Made by a program: the position numbers and the translations under genes. From Spirochaetales bacterium (lineage in GTDB: Bacteria; Spirochaetota; Spirochaetia; Sphaerochaetales; Sphaerochaetaceae): a stretch of 32,510 bases of DNA. Location of the stretch: NCBI GenBank assembly GCA_012514185.1, contig JAAZAT010000259.1, positions 1 through 32,510 of the forward strand, in the 5' to 3' direction. Below the pieces are notes generated by a model. It had not been told where the DNA came from. It was given only the letters and a program-made list of their open reading frames with translations, and did no database searches. Numbering within the stretch: the stretch's first letter is position 1; every line of letters begins with the position of its first letter. Positions 7,958 to 14,218 of the stretch are shown here, piece by piece.

Positions 7958-8656
7958 TCAGAGCGGCTTGATGCTCAGGTTCTCGCCCTCAAGACCGATT
8001 TTCACTCCTTGGGAAGTGAGTTGGATGCGGTTCGGATGGGCGAGCATCCACTTGTTTTGCTTGAACAGCAGCCTATCCTCTTCGGTGTTCTCCCTATACC
8101 GGCCTTCTTGGTCCAACGGCTCGTTCGTCCCCTTTGGAAGGACGATGATGGATTTGAAGCCCTCTTGGTGTACACACAGCGGAGCCAGGTGCAGCACCTT
8201 TGCCTTGATAAGTGCAACCGAACCCTTGGGAAAGTAAAAGAGTTCCGCTGCATTGGTGTGGACTGAATTGAAATCCTTCAACTGGGAGAAAGGAGTCAGG
8301 AACTGCAGGCAGTCGGTCACTGCAATGAACAGTTCGGGACTCTTGTGGTACTCGGCACCGTTGATCGATCTGTTGCGTCCGTTACAGTACCCAACCTGGA
8401 TCTCCTCTCCTTCAAAGTATGCAGACAGGCTCTTGGCCTCATCGAGCACTTCCAACTCCGGCAGTGAAGCGACATAGATGTTTCCCTCTTGGGGAATGGC
8501 GGTAAGCCTGTGCGCTGTCTCCAGGAGGTCGTCAACCTTCAGCTCTTCGAGCAAGGCCCCGTACTGGGCAAATCGTGAGGAGTCGATGCGATGAATCATG
8601 AAATGGGGATTTGCGCTGATCAATGCGCCGGGAATTTGATAAAAAGCTGATTGCAT
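7958..8656 (-). CDS. DUF4867 family protein in the sulfoglycolysis operon
   Basis: A 232-residue soluble protein that I place in the uncharacterised DUF4867 family. The family-like landmarks are GYCNGRN (about residues 89-95), AEYHKSPEL (101-109), AELFYFPKG (137-145), VLHLAP (154-159) and the VLPKGTN stretch (172-178). The mix of short strands with E102, H104, E138 and H156 suggests a cupin-like metal site (inference). It is the last gene of the leftward operon, 3 bp after the TSUP exporter stop. Cupin-type folds include several sugar isomerases and epimerases, so a role in anomer or keto-aldose handling of sulfo-sugars is possible, but no function is established. No signal peptide is visible. 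Confidence 0.72.
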   Translation of the reverse strand: MQSAFYQIPGALISANPHFMIHRIDSSRFAQYGALLEELKVDDLLETAHRLTAIPQEGNIYVASLPELEVLDEAKSLSAYFEGEEIQVGYCNGRNRSINGAEYHKSPELFIAVTDCLQFLTPFSQLKDFNSVHTNAAELFYFPKGSVALIKAKVLHLAPLCVHQEGFKSIIVLPKGTNEPLDQEGRYRENTEEDRLLFKQNKWMLAHPNRIQLTSQGVKIGLEGENLSIKPL

Positions 8657-8659
8657 GGT

Positions 8660-9403
8660 TTACCTCGTACCTATCAACATGAAGATTCCAGTCAACAAGA
8701 GCATGGAGAATACGATAAGGGAGAATTTGCGCGCATCGACCCTGTCGTGCACCCGTTCCCCGATGACCACCCCCACGACAACGAAGGGTATGAGCAAGGC
8801 TGTCGTTTTCAAGGTACCCTGGTCGAGAGATCCCTCTCCGATGTATGTTGCGATGATGATCGTATTGAGCGTTGTCCACAACAGGCAGAGCGTGGCCCTG
8901 AAGGAACCCTTGTCCGGCAGGGCGCGGGTGGCGTAGAGCACCACCAAGGGGCCGCCGGAGGAGAAAAGGCCATGAACGATGCCTCCCAGAACGAGCAGCG
9001 CATAGTAGGGCAGGGCCCGCTTTCCTTGGGGAAGGCCGCCCTGTTCCTGCTTGCGCACAAGCCGGTACAGCTGGCTGACTGAGACAAGAACGATGAATAC
9101 GGCCAGGATTATCGAGAGGGAGGAAGTGTCCTGGCTGCGAAAAAGATACATGCCGAAGGGAAGACCGGCAAGCATGCAAGCGGTGATGATTGCATAGTGC
9201 TTGAAGTCAATCCTGCGAACATTTCTCACCGCCAAGTACAGGGCCAGCAACCATGCAAGGATGGTGATGACTTTCACCGCAGTCTTCACCCCGAGCAGGG
9301 CGCTGACAAACGGCATGGCAAGCACTGCACACCCGAACCCGGTCACTGCTTCCAAGGCATGGGTGATCAGGACGACCACACCGCTGGCAAGAATTGCACT
9401 CAC
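8660..9403 (-). CDS. TSUP (TauE/SafE) family anion exporter
   Basis: A 247-residue polytopic membrane protein of the TSUP family. The N-terminal repeat has TGFGCAVLAMPFVSALLGVKTAV, and the second repeat has GGIVHGLFSSGGPLVVLYATRALPDK followed by an FRATLCLLW stretch; both are typical of TauE/SafE proteins, with about seven to eight membrane segments. The start is a GTG whose GTGA overlaps the stop of the alcohol dehydrogenase gene, so translation is coupled. TSUP members export sulfonates and sulfite-related anions, and one is a regular part of sulfoglycolysis clusters, where it removes the C2 or C3 sulfonate end product. Here isethionate is the expected cargo (inference from the neighbouring genes). 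Confidence 0.88.
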   Translation of the reverse strand: MSAILASGVVVLITHALEAVTGFGCAVLAMPFVSALLGVKTAVKVITILAWLLALYLAVRNVRRIDFKHYAIITACMLAGLPFGMYLFRSQDTSSLSIILAVFIVLVSVSQLYRLVRKQEQGGLPQGKRALPYYALLVLGGIVHGLFSSGGPLVVLYATRALPDKGSFRATLCLLWTTLNTIIIATYIGEGSLDQGTLKTTALLIPFVVVGVVIGERVHDRVDARKFSLIVFSMLLLTGIFMLIGTR

Positions 9404-10569
9404 CGCTTGGCCTCGATGATGCGGTGAAGGTCATCCTTGGACAGGGGCGGCTTCTGATTGTGCAGCTTCGGATCGTCAAGGCAACGGTCGAAGATCGAGA
9501 TGTCTGTGAGCTCGACGCCGATGTCGGCGAACCTGGTTGGAATACGAAGGTCCTGCATCAAAGTTGCGATGTCGTCTCTGAGGGCTGCAACGGCTTGCCC
9601 GTCGCTGAGGGAGGGGTGGAAATGCTTGCCGATGCAGGCCAGCTCTGTCCGATTCGTCTCATCCTGCACCGCCCAGTCGAAGATTTCCAGCAACGTGAAG
9701 GCGCACGCAAGGCCATGGGGAACATGCCAATCCTCGCTGAGGACAAAGGAAATGGCATGCCCGGCGGCGGTCCCGGTGATGTTGAAGGCGATCCCGGCTT
9801 TTGTGGATGCCTGCAGCATGGCCTTCATGAGTTCCCGCTTCCGGGGACTCTGCTCTTGGATGGCCTTGTGCAACTTGGGAAGGGTTTCCAGGATATCGAT
9901 GGCAGCATTGCGCCCTATCGTTCTGGTGATGGGAGTGCTGTTCTTGTTCCAGATCGACTCCAAGGCATGGTCCAGGGCATCCAGGCCTGTGGCAGCACAC
10001 AGGGAGGGGGGAACGCTGTCGAGCAGGGATGCAACCAAGAGTGCGGTGTGGGCGGTCATCAGGGGAGAGCCAAGGGTGTACTTCCTTCCGCTTTCGGCGG
10101 TGTAGACCCCCACTTTGGTGACTTCCGAACCCGTACCTGCGGTGGTGGGAATCAAGACCAGCGGTTTTGAGCGCTCGGTGATGCGCCGCTTCGGGTTGTT
10201 CGTGAGGTACTCCTCAAGACTTCCACCGTTGGATGCGAGCATGGCAAGCGCTTTAGCCGAGTCGAGGGTGCTGCCGCCGCCGATGCCCAGGACGACATCG
10301 CACGCAGCAAACCGCGGATCGGTATACATGTTCATGATGTCCACGGTTCGGGGGTTCGGCTGGATCTTATTGAAGATCCTGACTTGAACACAGTCAGCCA
10401 ACTCCTCCAGCAGGGTGTCCTTGGCAGGAATCGGGGCGCCGTCGACGACAGCGCCTACGATGAGCCCTTCCTCCTTGTTTGCCGAGAACTGGAGGATACT
10501 GGCAAGGGTTTTTCCGTTCAGATCGGCAAAGCTCTGGATATGAACCGAGCTTGCCAGGCTTTCGATCAT
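9400..10569 (-). CDS. Iron-type alcohol dehydrogenase, candidate sulfoacetaldehyde reductase
   Basis: A 389-residue group III (iron-dependent) alcohol dehydrogenase. The NAD(H) loop is GIGGGSTLDSAK (about residues 95-106), followed by PTTAGTGSEVTK (141-152). The metal ligands expected for the family are present: D197 and H201 in GLDALDHALE, H271 and H285, the last two with the same 14-residue spacing as in E. coli FucO. Its ATG overlaps the RpiB-like gene stop by 4 nt. In this operon the likely reaction is NADH-dependent reduction of sulfoacetaldehyde to isethionate, which would regenerate NAD in a fermenter; an iron-type ADH (SarD of Bilophila) is known to do this. Reduction of another short sulfo-aldehyde cannot be excluded. 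Confidence 0.88.
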   Translation of the reverse strand: MIESLASSVHIQSFADLNGKTLASILQFSANKEEGLIVGAVVDGAPIPAKDTLLEELADCVQVRIFNKIQPNPRTVDIMNMYTDPRFAACDVVLGIGGGSTLDSAKALAMLASNGGSLEEYLTNNPKRRITERSKPLVLIPTTAGTGSEVTKVGVYTAESGRKYTLGSPLMTAHTALLVASLLDSVPPSLCAATGLDALDHALESIWNKNSTPITRTIGRNAAIDILETLPKLHKAIQEQSPRKRELMKAMLQASTKAGIAFNITGTAAGHAISFVLSEDWHVPHGLACAFTLLEIFDWAVQDETNRTELACIGKHFHPSLSDGQAVAALRDDIATLMQDLRIPTRFADIGVELTDISIFDRCLDDPKLHNQKPPLSKDDLHRIIEAKR

Positions 10570-11036
10570 TTGAGATTCTCCTCTTCAATGGCCTGCACCT
10601 GTGCGAAGGCATTGGTCAGGAAGTCCTTCTTGAACTCCATCTTCTGGGTGAAGGCCATGGCAAGCCATGCATCGACGATTTGCTTGCCTACAAAGGGTGC
10701 AGTGATCCAGCCCCCGAGGGTGATGACGTTTGCATTGTTCACGATTTTCGCCCGTTCTGCACTGAAAATGTCATCCACCACGCAGGCATAGATGCCTTTG
10801 TGCTTGTTTGCCACGATGGCCATTCCCTGGCCGGTGCCGCAGACCAGGATCCCTTTCTCAGCCTTTCCCTCCTGGATCGCCTTAGCCACCTTGGGGGCCT
10901 GGATGAAGTAGGGTTGTGGTGCGTTCTCGCTCTCGATGCCGAAATCGAGGACGGTGTATCCGCTTTCTTTCAGATGTTCAACCAGCTCCTTCTTGAGGGG
11001 AAACCCGCTCAGATCGCTTGCTATCGCTATGGTCAT
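10566..11036 (-). CDS. RpiB/LacAB-like isomerase, candidate 4-deoxy-4-sulfoerythrose isomerase
   Basis: A 156-residue member of the RpiB/LacAB sugar-phosphate isomerase fold. The catalytic cysteine is kept (C66 in ILVCGTGQGM), but other usual residues are not: the canonical Asp-His near residues 9-10 is Asp8-Leu9, the His99 of E. coli RpiB is V99, and arginines that bind substrate phosphate in RpiB appear replaced (W110 at the GSR/GGR position, no arginine in the TQKMEFKKD region). This argues for a substrate other than ribose 5-phosphate. In described transketolase-type sulfoglycolysis an RpiB-like protein (SqwI) converts sulfoerythrose to sulfoerythrulose, which fits this position between the transketolase and the dehydrogenase. 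Both ends overlap neighbours by 4 nt. Confidence 0.85.
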   Translation of the reverse strand: MTIAIASDLSGFPLKKELVEHLKESGYTVLDFGIESENAPQPYFIQAPKVAKAIQEGKAEKGILVCGTGQGMAIVANKHKGIYACVVDDIFSAERAKIVNNANVITLGGWITAPFVGKQIVDAWLAMAFTQKMEFKKDFLTNAFAQVQAIEEENLK

Positions 11037-11983
11037 GCATTCCTCCTTGTGCCTTGTACCAATGTCAGGGCCTTGCGTGTGATTTCTTCTGCAGTGAGGC
11101 GGTAGTGCTCAGCGAGCCAGGATTGCGTACCGACCTGACCGAACTCGTCGTGGATGCCCACCATCGCCATCGGTGTGGGATAATTTTGTGAAAGGAAGTT
11201 TGCCACTGCAGAGCCCAAGCCTCCGGCTGTCTGATGGTTCTCGGCCGTTACGATGCAGCCGGTTTTCTTTGCATAGGAGAGGACGAGCTCCTCATCCAAG
11301 GGCTTGACGGTATGCATGTCGATTACCGCTGCATCCAAGCCTTTTTGCTTGAGCAACTCCCGCGCCTTGATAGCTTCACCGACCATGATGGCCCCGAGGG
11401 CGATGATGGTAACATCGCTGCCGTCGCCGAGCACCTTGCCCTTGCCCAAGGTGAAGGATTCTCCTTCTTCATACAAGGCAGGGACAGCCTTGCGGTGCAG
11501 GCGCATGTAGGTGCACCCTTGGTGCTCTGCACACGCTTTGACCAACGCCTTCAGGCTTACCGGGTCGGATGGCTCGATGATGGTCAGGCCCGGGATCATG
11601 CGCATCAGGCCGATATCCTCGAAGGGCATGTGCGTTCCCCCGTTGAAGGCCGCACTGATGCCGGGGTCGGTTCCCACCAGCTTCACGTTCAACCTTGCAT
11701 AGTTGGCGGAGATGAAGAACTGGTCAAACACCCGTCTTGAGGCGAAGCAACCGAAGGTGGCTGCAAAGGGAATCTTGCCGGCTGCGCTCAGGCCGGCGCT
11801 CACGCCGACAAGGTTGGCTTCGGCGACGCCGACATCGACGGCACGATCGGGGAACCTCTGCTTGAAAGCCATGGTCCCGCTTGCCCGCATTAAATCAGCT
11901 TCGACCACCATGATCCGGTCATCTGCCTGCGCAAGCTCGATAAGGGTATCGCAGTAGACTGCGCGCATCTCTTTGGTTTCCAT
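11033..11983 (-). CDS. Transketolase, C-terminal subunit (sulfo-transketolase SqwH/G-like)
   Basis: This is the pyrimidine-binding and C-terminal half of a two-subunit transketolase. The open frame extends to 12037, but AGGAGG (11989-11994) lies 5 nt before the ATG at 11983, giving 316 residues. The TPP-activating glutamate is E55 in VGVAEANLVGVSAGL; the TFGCFASRRVFDQ region and the C-terminal transketolase domain (DVTIIALGAIMVGEA, then VTAENHQTAGGLGSAV) follow in normal order. The gene begins 10 bp after the N-terminal subunit stop, and its stop overlaps the RpiB-like start. Split transketolases are common in Firmicutes and spirochaetes; the sulfo-specific role is inferred from the operon and the operators. 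Confidence 0.93.
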   Translation of the reverse strand: METKEMRAVYCDTLIELAQADDRIMVVEADLMRASGTMAFKQRFPDRAVDVGVAEANLVGVSAGLSAAGKIPFAATFGCFASRRVFDQFFISANYARLNVKLVGTDPGISAAFNGGTHMPFEDIGLMRMIPGLTIIEPSDPVSLKALVKACAEHQGCTYMRLHRKAVPALYEEGESFTLGKGKVLGDGSDVTIIALGAIMVGEAIKARELLKQKGLDAAVIDMHTVKPLDEELVLSYAKKTGCIVTAENHQTAGGLGSAVANFLSQNYPTPMAMVGIHDEFGQVGTQSWLAEHYRLTAEEITRKALTLVQGTRRNA

Positions 11984-11993
11984 CATCTCCTCC

Positions 11994-12815
11994 TCATCCC
12001 AGCTCGGCAATCGCCGCTTTGGCGGTTTGCAGATCAAAGTTCATATTGTGGTTGGTTACCTTGTTCTCGCAGAAGGAGGCTCCCTTTCCCTTGATGGTAT
12101 CCAGGATGATCATCGAGGGTTTGTCCGATTGCTCTTGTGCCTTCTGGATGGCACCATCCATCGCTGCAAGGTCATGGCCGTCGACGCGCTGGGTGAACCA
12201 ACCGAAACTCTTCCATTTCATCTCGATGTCCCCGAGGCTCATGATGTCATCGGTCATGCCGTCGATCTGCATTTTGTTGTTGTCGGTGAAGGCAATCAGG
12301 TTTGCGAGCTTGTAATGGGCGGCAAAAAAGGCAGCCTCCCAGTTTTGTCCTTCCTGACTCTCCCCGTCGCCGATGACGGCATAGACATAGCGGTCCTTTT
12401 TGTCGATTTTCCCTGCATAGGCTAGACCGCAGGCGGCTGACAGGCCCTGGCCGAGAGAGCCTGTGGTCATGTCAATTCCCACCGTCTTGGTCCGGTCGCA
12501 GTGACTGGGAAGGTTGGTTCCTCCCTGGTTGAGCGTATCCAGCTCCGATAGGGGGAAGAAGCCCTTGAGCGCCAGTGTTGCGTACAACGCCGGTCCTGCA
12601 TGACCCTTGGACAAGACCAGAAGGTCACGGTCCTCCCAGGTCGGGTTGGCAGGATCGATGTGCATCACCTTGCCGTAGAGCAGGGCCAGCAAGTCCGCGA
12701 TCGAGAGGGCGCCGCCGATGTGTCCGACGCCGAGATTTCCAATCGTATACAGGGTTTTCTTGCGGATTTCCTTGGCGAAATCCGACAGGGTCCGCAGTTG
12801 TTGCGAGGTGAGCAT
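11994..12815 (-). CDS. Transketolase, N-terminal subunit (sulfo-transketolase SqwG/H-like)
   Basis: A 273-residue TPP-diphosphate-binding half of a split transketolase. GHIGG (31-35), SKGHAGPALYA (69-79), GSLGQGLS (119-126) and the GDG...NN metal/TPP motif (GDGE 149-152 to N179-N180) are all present. It is the first gene of the leftward operon; AGAGAGG stands upstream of the ATG, and the promoter and operator at 12835-12879 lie directly ahead. With the C-terminal subunit it should transfer two-carbon ketol units. In the proposed pathway it acts twice: sulfofructose plus glyceraldehyde 3-phosphate gives sulfoerythrose and xylulose 5-phosphate, then sulfoerythrulose plus glyceraldehyde 3-phosphate gives sulfoacetaldehyde and xylulose 5-phosphate. 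A housekeeping role cannot be excluded from sequence alone. Confidence 0.93.
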   Translation of the reverse strand: MLTSQQLRTLSDFAKEIRKKTLYTIGNLGVGHIGGALSIADLLALLYGKVMHIDPANPTWEDRDLLVLSKGHAGPALYATLALKGFFPLSELDTLNQGGTNLPSHCDRTKTVGIDMTTGSLGQGLSAACGLAYAGKIDKKDRYVYAVIGDGESQEGQNWEAAFFAAHYKLANLIAFTDNNKMQIDGMTDDIMSLGDIEMKWKSFGWFTQRVDGHDLAAMDGAIQKAQEQSDKPSMIILDTIKGKGASFCENKVTNHNMNFDLQTAKAAIAELG

Positions 12816-12834
12816 GAAGGTACCTCTCTTTTAG

Positions 12835-12851
12835 TTACTTAGTGAAAGTAA
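12835..12851. promoter_or_regulatory. Putative ROK-repressor operator, copy 1
   Basis: TTACTTAGTGAAAGTAA contains inverted half-sites TTACTT and AAGTAA separated by 5 bp. It abuts the -10 box and covers the expected start site of the leftward operon. The same architecture recurs at 14150-14166 (14 of 17 bases identical, all differences in the central spacer), with a TATAT shortly after both. Confidence 0.75.
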
Positions 12852-12879
12852 ATATATTCCATTCCTTCCTGCTTGTAAA
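12851..12879 (-). promoter_or_regulatory. Promoter of the leftward transketolase operon
   Basis: On the minus strand, TTTACA (12879-12874) and TATATT (12856-12851) are separated by exactly 17 bp. Transcription should start near 12844, inside the operator at 12835-12851. Confidence 0.78.
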
Positions 12880-12887
12880 GCCACTTC

Positions 12888-12916
12888 TTGTGGATTTTTT
12901 TCATCGATGGTATTAG
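12888..12916 (+). promoter_or_regulatory. Probable promoter of the ROK regulator gene
   Basis: TTGTGG (12888-12893), a 17-bp spacer and TATTAG (12911-12916) preceded by TGG, which gives an extended -10. The start would be near 12923. No operator copy lies in this promoter, although copy 1 is about 40 bp upstream of the -35 box. Confidence 0.5.
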
Positions 12917-12940
12917 ACTGGTCGCACAAGGGAGGGTGCA

Positions 12941-14104
12941 ATGCAAGGAAATCCACTGAGGGCATCAGATTTGCGGGTCCATAATCAGAATATGGTGCTC
13001 TCCCTCATCCATGCTTCCAAGGAAGCAGGCACCAGCCAATCGGAGGTGGTGCAAAAGACCGGGTTGAAAGCCCCGACCATTTTCCGCATCTTCACCTCCT
13101 TGGAAGAAGAAGGCCTGATAGTCCCCGCCCAGGGCAATACAGAGGATGTCGTGGCAAAGAAGGGAAGGAGACCGGTCCTGTATGTGGTTTCCAAGCATGC
13201 CCGGTATACCATCGGTCTTGAATTTTGGACCGCCTTTCTCTCCCTCGGTGTCTTCGACTTCCAAGGCGAGCGGATCTATTCGGTCATGCATCCGCTCTCC
13301 GAATCCGTGCATGCGGGCCAGGTAATCGACCTCATCGTGAGCGAGATCCATCGGATACTGGCCGAACTTTCCATCCCCAAGCAGAAGATCATCGGGGTGG
13401 GGGTGGCTGCCCCCGGCCAAGTCGACCTCGCAGGCAAGCGGGTGCGCTACTATCCCCGCATCGAGGGCATGAAGGATATTGCCTTGGTCGATGAGCTTTC
13501 GAGCCGGCTCGGCCTTGCGGTGATGATCCACAACAACTGCAGCGCCCTTGCCTTCAGCGAGTACCGCTACGGCGGATTCAACCACCAGGGCAGCATGTTC
13601 ACCTTCCTGCTCAGGACCGGGGTGAATGGTGCCTTCGTGCATGATGACGAGATCTACATAAACAGCCAGAACCAGACTATCGAGTGTGGCCATATCCCGA
13701 TCGACAGTGACGGGCCCCGGTGCAGTTGCGGCAGTCGCGGCTGCCTGCAGGCGTATCTGCAGGACCTGGACCCGAACTCCGTGGAGCTCAGGCTCGCCCT
13801 GTTTGAAGGGCTTGAAGAGAAGCTCCAAAACGGTGATGGAGTGGCAAAGCGGACTATCGAACGGGCTGCCGGGTACCTGGTCATCGCGATGAAGGTTCTC
13901 ACCCGTCTGCTGGCTCCGAAATCCTTCCTGTTCGTTGGGTGTTGTGAGACCATCGCCCAGGCCTTGCGTGAACAAGTCGAACACCTCTTGAGCGAACCTG
14001 ATGCTTTCTGCTCGGAAACCCCGCAAATTTTTGCTACCGCGTATGACCCGTTGCTTGCCCAGAAGGGGGCGAGCGACTTGGTGCTCCAAGAGTACTTCCG
14101 CTGA
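12941..14104 (+). CDS. ROK-family transcriptional regulator of the sulfoquinovose genes
   Basis: A 387-residue ROK repressor. The N-terminal winged helix (about residues 15-75) has the pattern SQSEVVQKTGLKAPTIFRIF then LEEEGLI. The ROK sugar-kinase-like core follows, with GVGVAAPGQVD, a NNCSALAFSEYRYGG stretch, ECGHIPIDSDGPRCSCG and the zinc-binding CSCGSRGC motif. The ATP-binding DxGGT motif of active kinases is degenerate (GLEFWTAFLSLGV), as in many ROK repressors, so it is a sensor and not a kinase. AGGGAGGG precedes the ATG. It lies between the two divergent blocks, each of which has the TTACTT-N5-AAGTAA operator, so it is the natural candidate to bind both and respond to SQ or a pathway intermediate (inference). 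Confidence 0.92.
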   Translation: MQGNPLRASDLRVHNQNMVLSLIHASKEAGTSQSEVVQKTGLKAPTIFRIFTSLEEEGLIVPAQGNTEDVVAKKGRRPVLYVVSKHARYTIGLEFWTAFLSLGVFDFQGERIYSVMHPLSESVHAGQVIDLIVSEIHRILAELSIPKQKIIGVGVAAPGQVDLAGKRVRYYPRIEGMKDIALVDELSSRLGLAVMIHNNCSALAFSEYRYGGFNHQGSMFTFLLRTGVNGAFVHDDEIYINSQNQTIECGHIPIDSDGPRCSCGSRGCLQAYLQDLDPNSVELRLALFEGLEEKLQNGDGVAKRTIERAAGYLVIAMKVLTRLLAPKSFLFVGCCETIAQALREQVEHLLSEPDAFCSETPQIFATAYDPLLAQKGASDLVLQEYFR

Positions 14105-14121
14105 AAAAACGAAAGTTTTCA

Positions 14122-14148
14122 TTGACGAAACAGGTATTGTGGTATTTA
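14122..14148 (+). promoter_or_regulatory. Probable promoter of the rightward isomerase-ABC-SQase block
   Basis: TTGACG (14122-14127) and TATTTA (14143-14148) are 15 bp apart, slightly short. The operator at 14150-14166 follows at once, mirroring the arrangement at the leftward promoter, which strengthens the call. Confidence 0.55.
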
Positions 14149-14149
14149 C

Positions 14150-14166
14150 TTACTTATGGAAAGTAA
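14150..14166. promoter_or_regulatory. Putative ROK-repressor operator, copy 2
   Basis: TTACTTATGGAAAGTAA has the same half-sites and 5-bp spacing as 12835-12851. It lies about 50 bp before the isomerase start codon and just downstream of the predicted -10 box. Confidence 0.75.
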
Positions 14167-14218
14167 CTATATCAGGTGAAGCTTGGCCTTCCCCTTTCCC
14201 ATCCATAAGGAGTCGAGC

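Noticed and set aside
9394-10170. 258-codon plus-strand open frame
   Set aside because: It is antisense to the well-supported iron-type alcohol dehydrogenase and has no recognisable family features or upstream promoter.
11033-12815. Split transketolase as 1-deoxyxylulose-5-phosphate synthase or pyruvate dehydrogenase E1 halves
   Set aside because: GHIGG, SKGHAGPALYA and the C-terminal order fit transketolase better, and no lipoyl or DXS-type linker region is present.
14106-14118. AAAAC-GAAA-GTTTT mini-hairpin after the ROK stop codon as a terminator
   Set aside because: The stem is only 5 bp and AT-rich; the ROK transcript may well read on into the isomerase gene.
12965-14122. 385-codon minus-strand open frame across the ROK gene
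   Set aside because: Fully antisense to the ROK regulator, whose HTH and CxCGxxGC motifs are clear; the histidine- and aspartate-rich product looks like a mirror of codon bias.
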